Shown: positions 1 to 9,900 of the stretch, one piece after another
Numbering within the stretch: the first letter of the stretch is position 1
Layout: every line of letters begins with the position of its first letter
NCBI GenBank assembly: GCA_045641625.1
Contig: JAZUHH010000025.1
Span: forward strand, 1-64,000
Reading direction: 5' to 3'
Length of the DNA stretch: 64,000 bases
Origin: UBA1723 sp045641625
Lineage (GTDB): Bacteria; Bacteroidota; Bacteroidia; Bacteroidales; Paludibacteraceae
Position numbers and translations under genes: made by a program
The notes under the pieces: model-generated
What the model saw: the letters and a program-made list of their open reading frames with translations, nothing else
The model's database searches: none
Told to the model about the DNA's origin: nothing

Positions 1-618
1 TCATTCGAAAATGTCAAGTCTGATTTGATAGTCAATGCGGTTTATGATGAACTTGATGTAGAGGTTGTCAATGGTCATGAATTTGTAGATCTTGGTTTGC
101 CAAGCGGAACGAAATGGGCAAAATATAATATTGGTGCAACAAAGTCAGATATATTTGGAGAGGGTTACATTTGGGGATATGTAGCAAAAGAAGATTTGGT
201 AAACGAAATAAAAAGAAAAGGAGGATTGGATTCAAATGGAGATCTTGTTGCTGCTTTTGATATAGCCACTCAGCTTTGGGGCGAGAACTGTAAAATGCCA
301 ACCAAAGCAGATTTTGAGGAACTTTTAGCATATTGCGATTGGGAGTGGACAACAATGTATGGAGAGAAAGGTTACAAGGTATCATCCAAGTCATCAGCAA
401 GTGATGGATGTAATTGTATTTTCTTTCCAACATCGCCGTTTGTGGGATATGGTTTTGAATACGATTATAACTATGTAGGAGGATATTGGAGCAGTTCTTC
501 AGATAGTTATGGTGAAATATATTATTTAGGCGCATTTGATAATCGTGTAGAAATAATTTCTATGTACGATGCTTATTTTCAATCATTAGCGGTTCGTCCT
601 ATTCTGAAGCAGAAATAA
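1..618 (+). CDS. Secreted FISUMP-domain protein, 5' end outside the window
   Basis: The reading frame is open from base 1 (first codons Ser-Phe-Glu-Asn-Val), so the gene begins upstream; an apparent internal TTG start at 25 is not the real start. The first residues (FENVKSDLIVNAVY) look like the end of a Listeria-Bacteroides (InlB B-type) repeat. From about base 80 the protein carries the Bacteroidales FISUMP-like signature, FVDLGLPSGTKWAKYNIGA, then an aromatic WGY strand, a MPTKADFEELL segment and GGYWSSS near the end, closing with SLAVRPIL. This domain is common in large families of secreted Bacteroidales proteins; its function is not established. It ends just before a strong hairpin terminator. 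Related domains occur at 13864, 14713 and 43307. Confidence 0.85.
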   Translation, partial: SFENVKSDLIVNAVYDELDVEVVNGHEFVDLGLPSGTKWAKYNIGATKSDIFGEGYIWGYVAKEDLVNEIKRKGGLDSNGDLVAAFDIATQLWGENCKMPTKADFEELLAYCDWEWTTMYGEKGYKVSSKSSASDGCNCIFFPTSPFVGYGFEYDYNYVGGYWSSSSDSYGEIYYLGAFDNRVEIISMYDAYFQSLAVRPILKQK

Positions 619-642
619 TTATTGTAAAGCATAATTAGTTTG

Positions 643-690
643 AAAGAAAGTAGTCGTATGGCAACATGCGACTACTTTCTTTGTTTGAGC
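643..690 (+). terminator. Hairpin terminator, copy 1 of the shared FISUMP-linked hairpin
   Basis: An 18-bp stem, AAAGAAAGTAGTCGTATG, pairs with 665-682 with one G-U pair across a GCAA tetraloop, followed by a T-containing tract. It lies 24 nt after the FISUMP gene stop. The stem core AGTAGTCGTATG recurs at 42706 and 44919. Confidence 0.75.
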
Positions 691-757
691 AGGCGTGGGA
701 TGTCTATTCCTTGTTGTTATGTGCGAGAGTTGACAATTATCGGCGAATAGTTGAATT

Positions 758-791
758 TTTGGCTGATGTATCGATATTTTTTGTAACTTTG
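758..791 (+). promoter_or_regulatory. Bacteroidota-type promoter for the giant surface protein
   Basis: TTTG at 758-761 and TAACTTTG at 784-791 (matches TAnnTTTG) with a 22-nt spacer, slightly longer than the usual 19-20. It implies a leader of roughly 145 nt before the start at 945, which contains the direct repeats at 826-926. Confidence 0.5.
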
Positions 792-825
792 GCACGAAAT
801 TAGCTTCTTTTATGGAAGTATATTG

Positions 826-926
826 AAACATTGACTCCGCTACGCTTCGTCGATATAAACATTGACTTGCTATACGCCTCGTCGATATAAACATTGACTC
901 CGCTATGCTTCGTCGATATAAACATT
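826..926 (+). repeat. Three tandem copies of a ~31-bp unit in the leader of the giant gene
   Basis: Units begin at 826, 857 and 889, each reading AAACATTGACTCCGCTACGC followed by TTCGTCGATAT with small differences; the middle copy carries a 1-nt longer variant with TTGCTATACGCC. A fourth partial copy (AAACATT) begins at 920. The copies are directly abutting with no spacers. They sit between the predicted promoter and the ATG, so they would be transcribed. Function unknown. Confidence 0.85.
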
Positions 927-944
927 AAGAGTTAGAAAGTAACA

Positions 945-3900
945 ATGAAGAAATTTGTTATAGCATTTATATTGTGCGTGTGTGCCTTTGTCGGTTCGCA
1001 TGCAGTGCATGTGTCTTCAACAAAGGAATTTAACGGCAATGTCGGTTTCATCACAGTAGGAAATACTAACCATAAGCTAGCCGGTAACGTCGTACCTGGT
1101 GCTATTGATAGAGATCGTTCAAAGGAGAATGGAGAAATAGTTCCCATCAATGTGGCAAATTTGTTCAGCGGCACAACAAACAATGCCAACTATGCTGAAT
1201 TTGTTGTAGATATTCCTAAAGAGATAACATGTGAGGACGAGATAGAAATCTTGTATGCAAGCTTGTTTTGGGGCGGACGACATGATGATGAGACTTCCGG
1301 AAATGAAAGTGTAAGGATTATGGTTACGGATTCTGTCGGCGACAAGATTGCAGGAATAAATGACAGTCTAGTAAGGACAGCTGCTGTAGATGTGCCGGTC
1401 AACGGTAAAAACAGAGGTGTCTATTCGTGTCATGCAGAAGTGACAAATTACATAAAAAAGGCTGTAAACGTAAATACTGATGATCGTCGATACCGTTTCT
1501 ATGTGGCTGATTTGAACACTTTCAGTACAGAGGTTGGAGGTGGAGCAGATATCGGTAAATTCAGTGGTTGGACCCTTAATATTGTCTATAAGCACAAGGG
1601 ATTGCCTGAACGCTCAATTTATATATTCCAGCCCAACAAGATGGGTGACGTTTCCGGTACAGAAGGAGTTGAGGGAGGAGAAGGTCGTACAGACCTGTTC
1701 ATAGAATTGGAACTTGGAAATAATTTTAGGGTTCTTAAGGATCAAGACATTAGCTTTGTCTCTACGTTTCTTGGAGCTTATCGTACAGAGGTAAAGGATA
1801 GAATTGTTGCTAACGGTGATAATAAGGGGTCAATTAAAAGTCAAGATTTGTTTGTAAGCCCAGGAACCGAGGGCAACTGTTTTGACAATACTATAAGCTA
1901 TTCATATGAGTTTGAAAGCGGATCCGTAAAATCAGAAGAAGCCTATACACGTGGTTATGACCTAAAGGCAATATCGTCAAATTTGAATTCTTGTCTAGAT
2001 ACAGCTAGCAGGACATTCAATTTCTTTGTGGGACTATTGCCCGAGGTTCACTTCTTTACTGACGCTGTATTGATGTTCGGACAGCCGGATATTCCCGGCG
2101 TAGTTGCTCAGGATGTTAGTCCTAGTAATGTCAAGCCTAACGAGTCATTCAAGTATTCGCTTTTTGTTGGTCTGCACCAGAATACCGAGCAGCTTGACAA
2201 TATCAATGTTCGTATTCCTTTGACAGAATATGTGGACTATGTCGAGGATGTAAAGTTGAAGATTGTTGATGCTCAGGGGGAGTCGTACTACTACAAGCTG
2301 ATAAACAAGATGGACATGTCGCTCGAATGGAAGGATAGAGAGTACAGGATATTGGCAAATAGCGTTAGTTTTACAAGTAATTCCAAGACTACATGGTCTA
2401 AGGACAATAAGTCTGACAGAGAAAATCTTTTTAATCCGGCACTTAGAAATGCCATGTTCGAGACTGACAGTCTTAATTTGGTTGCATTCCTTGATGATCC
2501 TCTGTCTGTAAAACAAAGGGTGTTGAAGATTTCTTTCGATTCCATCCGTTCGCTTGGAGTTGACGATGATCATGCCATAGAGATAGAGTTGACTCTTCAT
2601 TCCAAGTCAGAGACAGACTGGGCATATCAGAAGAACCACCTTTTGGCAACCAGAGAACTTCCTATGCTTCAGCAGAGCGAAGTGACGTTCCATACTCCTT
2701 CGGATCGTAATTCGGTGCTCCAGAGCATGGACACAGATAACAAGTATAATAAAAAAGGTAAATTCGATTGGTCAAAATATATATGTGACCAGAAAGGTCG
2801 TGGCGGTGACGGTGCCGGTGATGGAGATCTTGATTTAGGCGGAGGAGGCAATGGCCGTTGCGAAAAGAGCGGCTATACAAGAGAAGATGCGGCAAAAGGC
2901 GGTGTCTTTACAAAAGATACTACCCACGTCAGTATCAACGTCAAGCCTAATGGGGAATTCTGTCCAAAGTTCACACTTCCCGATGCGCTTGAATTTAGCT
3001 TCTGCGAGAATACGGAGGTTTCAGCTGCCGGTATCAAGGAAATCTTGAAAGTAAGATACAGGGCCGATTTGGATTCACTTGCCAAGCGTGATTCGTTGAT
3101 ATGGCTTGAAGCAAAGCAGGCAATGGTCTATGACTATATCAAGAAGTACGGTGTCACTCGCCAGGAGATGGAGGGCCTTGTCAACTTTAAAAGCGTAAGT
3201 GCAACGACAGATAGAATTGTAAACCTTTCTTCATGTGGTGCAAGCACTCCTGTATATGACAGAGCACTTGACAGCATCATGAACATGAAGATTGAGTATT
3301 CGGACATCTTCTTGTTCTATAATTCACCTGCAGTCGGAGATTTGTATGACACTCCTAAGGATTCTGTATCTTTGCGCAAGTTGAGAGGAGACGGAAAGAG
3401 CTGGGTGTTCACTGACTCCCTTGACCTGTACATGTACTACAAGTCTCCTTGGGATAATGGTGCCTGCAACAAGTTTATACCTGTCAAGATCAGATCGTTC
3501 AAGAGCAATGCTCCCGTAGTTCAGTACGGAGGTTCAACACTGCCTGCAAAGGGAGATACAACTATTCGTGTATGTCTTGACTCAAATCTTGATCCGTTCA
3601 AGGTAATCAAGCAGAGCGCAACTCATGACATTTATGTTGCCATTGACGGAGGCGAGTCTATGCCGATAAATGTAGATCCCGTCAAGGAGTTCGACTGGAT
3701 ATTAAAGGAGTCCGAACTGGATACAAAGCAGAGTGGAACCAAGAAGTTCATTGTGTATGGCAAGGATATGGACTGCTATACTGACACGCTACACTTCAGC
3801 ATTACTGTCAGCAGCAAGAAGATTACTGAAGTTCCAGAGATTGCCAGAATTGAAGGCGATGAGTTGGACGGTACAGTGCAGATGATAAATATTTGTAAGA

Positions 3901-6900
3901 GCAGAAAAGACCTTGACTCCCTTACCATTGACCTTGTTGATCCTAATATGGACTATGTTGCAGTATGGACAGCTAGGACTGACACTTCCCTTGTTGCTTT
4001 AGGAAAAGGTAACTCAATAAATGTTCAGAAGGATGTTGTGGGCACTACATATTATTCGGTAGTGTATGCGAACGATGATTGTGTGGGTGATTTGAAGGAT
4101 GAGATCAGAGTGGAGATCCTTCCTTTGCCAGACACATTGAATCCGGACACATTCGCCATCTGCTATAACTACGAGCTAACTTCTTCCGATTTGAATGAAG
4201 CGGCAAGAAGAAAAGTGTTGCAGAGCGGAGTGACCCTTTCATACTATGATAACCTTGCAAAGGCAGAGGCTAATGATAAGACTGACATAGAGGATATGAC
4301 GGTGTCGCTTAACCGAGATATTATGAATGGCGGCCATACCCCTTATTATGTTAGGGTTTATGACAGTAACGAATGTTACAGTGTGCCTACAAGAAACGAG
4401 ATAAAGAGAAACCAGTTCGACATGACTGAGCCTTTGTTCCCGTCAGATGTAAAGGGAATCCTTATAGATTCTGCCTTGGTTTGTCTTGGAGCAAAACCTA
4501 AAGATAACTTGAACGAGTATTTGAGCGAGGAGGAGACTGCCGAGGTTGCAGACGCTGTTAAGCAGCCGAAGTGGATGTGGGTTCATAGTATTGATGATCT
4601 TCCGACATATACTCCTTCTTCCACATTGTATAATAATGTCTTGGGGTCTTACTCTTCATACCTTGACGGTTCAGCGGCAGGACATGATACCATGTATGTG
4701 GTCAGAGTGGATTCCAACAACTGTATAAGCAAGCCTAAGGAGTTCAGACTACATGTTGACTCCAACATCACGACATTGCCGTATGTGGACGATCCTTTGA
4801 TGCCTCGCACAGGTTTGAGCCGTCTTGACTTGAACTATTGCCAGTATAGAGAGAAGTACAAGTCCGGCTATATCCCTGCCTGGGGAACAGAGCCTGGCTA
4901 TGTCATAGAGTGGTACAAGGTGGACAGCCTTACTCAGGTCGTAGAAGATACTGTGGTAACAAAGTCCCATGCAGAGATTTCTTTCGACTATCCTGACACT
5001 CTATTGTACAAGGTAAGACAAAGTACCGCCTTGGGTTGTCACGGAAAATGGCTTCCTGTCAGGGCAATGATTCACCCTGCAGTAACATTGACTCCGGAAG
5101 TGGACTTGATCGAACTATGCAAGGGCGCTGATCCTGTTGAGGTAGTCGTAAAAAACAAGCCGGAAAACAAAGGACTTTCTACATTCTTTGTTGAGGATGG
5201 GAAAGAGAATATAGTTGACAATTACCTTCTTAAACTCTATGTAAATGCTGACGAGGCTACTCCAGAGGACCAGGAGCCTTTTGTGAACGGATATGTTTTG
5301 TTCAAGAACTCGACTACCGGATGCGCAAGTGATTCCACTCCGATAAAGTCGAGAATACACGAATTGCCAAAGAAGCCTTCTTCGGAGTTTTTGACACGTA
5401 ACTTCTGTTTGGAAAGCGGCAATATAGATTTGGTTGATTTGTTTAAGGTCAAGACTGTATCCGAGGATGTAAACTATAACTCCAACACTCTTGTTTGGTC
5501 TTCTGCGCTAAATCGTGAGCCAAAAGTAGATCCGACCGGAATGTTGAATTCAACTTCAGCTTTGAGCAACTTCCTGGTTTCAGTCAAGCAGTATGACGAG
5601 GAGACAGGTTGTGAGGGTGATACGATAAACCTAAGAATCAATGTTGACTCTACATTCTCTTACGTTCATTTCGACACAACTTTGTGCTACGGCCAGTCAA
5701 TGGAGTTGTGCCTTGAGGTGGCAAAGAGAATCAAGTTTAAGAAGAACTCTTACATCACTTCTGATGTGGACTTCAGCGTCTATCCTTTGTCTGGAAAGAC
5801 TCCGTCCCTTACTCCTCTTGGCAAGAGCGACAAAGTAAAGTCTCCATACGAAAGACATGAGAGCAAACTGCAGAGATACTTGGTAAGAATTTGGGATTCG
5901 GAGAGCGGTTGCGAAATCGAAGATACTTTGAACCTTGAGTTCCGCGGTTTGCCAGTCGTCGAAATCAAGAACAGCATCGACACATGCAGCATGGCAGAGT
6001 TTGTACTGCCGATAGTTACTGAAAGATCAGAGGACACTGTCGAGTGGTATCGTGAGGACGGCTCGCTACACAATGGCAGGAACATGTCTTTGGATCAAAG
6101 CGAGAAGCCATACGTAGTTGTGACTGACGAGTATGCTTGTAAGGACACAGCAACTTTGAAGGTTACAATTCACGTCAATCCTTTGAAGCCTTTGGTGAAG
6201 GATACAGTGATCTGCCAGCATTCCGGAATAGTGAACTTGAAGATGGACAACAATGTTGATCCTGCTTCCGAGAATACTGCCGCCAAGCTGAAGCTGTTGG
6301 TTTACAACTATGACGTGATGGAGAAGGGTAAGGAGGTAGATGCCTACGTAAATACTGACAAGCTTGACTTTACCACTTCTGTACAGTCCTTGAAATATAT
6401 CGTGCGTCAGGAGAACATGCTTACAACATGCTTTGACACTGCACATATCAATGTCACAGTACGCAGAAAGTACACTCCAGAGATTCCTGACTTTGGCCCT
6501 ACATGCAAGGAGCAGGAGTTCGATATGGCGAAGTATGTGAACAACTACGTTTCAACCGAGCGTGCTTCAATCGGAATAGCAAATCTGTCAACTGTAACCC
6601 TTTCATACGCTGATATGGACGGAGAGTTGAGCGAGGCGCAGGCTGGAGCTGTAGTTCGTCAGTTGGATTCGGACACAACTCTATATTCGTTCAAGATTAC
6701 TGACAATGACAATGTATGCGAGGTTGCAGATACGTTTATGGTAATCATCAACGAGATCCCTACAGCTCCAAAGATTGAGAATGGTCAGGATTCGGTGTTC
6801 CTTTGCGGTGATGGTGTGGCTCCGCTTGAAGTTAGCGCCAAGCCGACAAATAGTGATGCCACAAACCTTGACATTTGGTGGAGAGTTAACGGAACAGACT

Positions 6901-9900
6901 CTAAGAGCGATACATATACTCTTGGCTCGGAGGTTAGCAAGGCAACATTGAAGTCCTATGTGAAGAATTCAAAGACAGGTTGTGAAAGTGAGCTGAGCGA
7001 GATTGTTGCGACTGTAATTCCTGTAATGACAGCCAAGACGCTTGATTCACTTATATTGTGTGCGAGCGAGGAGGTGAATGTGTTCGAACATTTGAAGAAG
7101 TCGTTCATATATACTCCGGCATATACATCGCGCATCGGATACAAGGTTATGGAGAACGGTATGCTTGTCAATAATATGAACGAGTTGACAAAGGCAAAGA
7201 AGACTGCGCATACAGTCAATAACTACGAGATCGAGATGATGGACACATTGACAGGATGCTCTGCCAAGAATACACTTAGAGTGGTGTGGGAGGATGCTGT
7301 CAAGAATTCAATTCTGGCAAAGTCCATAGCTTGTCAGGGAGATGATGCAACGTTGGTTGCGGCAGGCGAGTCCAGACCTCATACATTGAAGTGGATCGTA
7401 GATGGTGAACTTGTCGGAACAGAGAAGCAGCTGGATATTACTTCATTGTCAGCAACTACAAACGTCACTTTGGTTACAAACATATCTGGCACCGAGTGTA
7501 GCGACACGCTTACTCATAAACTGACAGTTTACGATACACCGGAAAAGCTGGAGGACGTTTCAACATTCAGATTCTGCCAGGCCAATGAAAGCCATGACAT
7601 AACTTTGGATCATTCAGACTACGAAATAGAATGGACAAATGCCAGAGGAGAAGTGGATGTCACAGAGTTTTATCCTGTGTCTGCTTCCAAGGATACAGCA
7701 TTCGTGCTTCAAGCAAGGCTTATAAACAACGTGCCTGCCGACACAGTTTGTCGTTCTACTCCAATAGATGTGAATGTAGAGGTTATCAAGCATATTGATG
7801 TAACTCTTGCCGACACTAATGTTTGTGCTCCAAGCACATACAACCTTATGAAGGAGGTTCAGCAACCTGATCTTTCGTTGAAGGTTTACTCTATCTCTCC
7901 TAAGGTTGACGATTCGTTGGCGGTGGACAAGTCTGCGCTTTACACAATCACTTACGAGGACAAGTGGCATTGTCAGACAACAGCTACTACTGATGTCAGG
8001 TTCATAAGCAAGCCGGACTCGGTAATCATAGCAAAGAACGGTTTCAATATGTGCCTAGGCTCGGAAACTGTGGTCAAGCCGGTTGTCAGCGCAGGTCAGT
8101 ATGTAATCGAATGGACAAATACTAGAGACAAGTCAAAACTGATTAGTGACACTCTTGCCATTTCAGCTGACAAAGTGTCCGCGTCTCCGATAATGTATGA
8201 TGTTGTAAGGGTGGACACAATCTACGGATGCCGAAGCGTTACGACTCCTTTCTCTTACAATGTAATGCCGCAGATCTCGATAAATCCATACGCTGACCAG
8301 CACATGTGTGATTACGAGACTTTGGATATTGATTCTTTGTCAAAGGCGATATTTAATAACTTTGATGATCTTGAGGTTACAAACAAGACACGCAAGGTTT
8401 CCGACGACAGAACAACAATAATCTTCTCTGCTGTAAATCCTGTTTCTACATGTACTGCAGAGGTTTCTTTGGATGTGATTACTCATCAGAGACCTATGTT
8501 TTCGGTAACAGGAAATCATCCGGCATGTCAGGGCGACACAGTCGTTCTTGAAGCTGTTGGTGATGACCAGTATTTCTGGGGTTACGAAGGAAATACAAGT
8601 CGTGCCGCAAAATCATTTGCAGTCTCTACTAAAGAGAACGAGGATGTGGTGGCTGACCTTCGTGTGAAGCTGTTTGCTCCGATAGACGGAGACAACAAGT
8701 ATTGTTATGCAGACACTTCCATAACAGTATCCTTTGCTAAGGTTCCAGAACTTGTCGGAGGCAAGCTTGATACAGCCTACTGCCAGAACACCCTAATCAA
8801 CGAGTTGCCTGAGATCGTAGCAACAGATCCCGATGCAAATGTGGTATGGTATTCCCCTGCAGACAATTACGCTGAGCCTTATTCTATCAGGACTTTTGAG
8901 GAGGTTGCTGCAACAAGCGGTTTGTTTGACTATAAGTTCAAGCAGACTCTTGGAATCTGTTCGACTAAGCTTCAAACTTACCAGATAAAAATTCAGCCAA
9001 GGATTGACGATGTGCCGGTACTTCATGATACTGTGTATTGTATAGATGCAGATCCTTTGCTATTGTCAAAGTCTGACTACAACGCTCCTTTGATTACTTC
9101 CCAGTACAAGTTGGAGTGGAGTGACGTAGAGAATAATATCGTCGATGGAACATCTCTTCCTTTGACAAGTGCAACAGGTGTCAAGACTTATTACGCTCGC
9201 TATACAAAGGGAGTATGTAAGGGTCAGAGTGCACCGCTTGCAGTAGATGTTGAACCTCACTATCAGGATAAGCCTTTGGCTGACGAGACACAGCAGTTCT
9301 GCCCTAATACGGGTACTTATGACTTGATAGCAAAGACAACAAACTCTTCCGCCAGACTTAACTGGTATTCTGAGTTCAATAACCAAAGATTGGATAATGT
9401 TACTATAGATTCAGAGTTGGCAAAGTGGAACGGTACAACTGTCAAGGTTACTCAGTCTGTCCTTGACGGATGCGAGAGTGAGCCTGCACTAATCAATGTG
9501 TCGTTCTTCAGACTTCCTGACCTAGTAGGCGGAGATCTTGAGACTACATACTGCCAGAACACCTTGATTAGCGAGATGCCGGGAATCGCAGTTACTGATC
9601 CGGACGCAAGCGTTGTATGGTATTCTTCAGCTGACAACTATACAGAGCCTTATGTCATCAAGTCGTTGGATGAGATTGCTGCAAACAGCGGAGAGTTCAA
9701 GTACAAGTTCAAGCAGGTTCTTGGCATTTGTTCGACACCGCTTCAGGATTACACAATTAAGATCCAGCCTAAGATTGAGGATGCTCCAATTCTTCATGAC
9801 ACTGTATATTGTATAGATGCAGATCCTTTGTTGTTGTCAAAGTCTGACTATAACAATCCTTTGATATCTTCTCAATATGCTTTGGAGTGGAGCGATGTCG

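Noticed and set aside
826..926. Short regularly spaced repeats resembling a CRISPR array
   Set aside because: The repeats abut directly, have no variable spacers and no cas genes are nearby.
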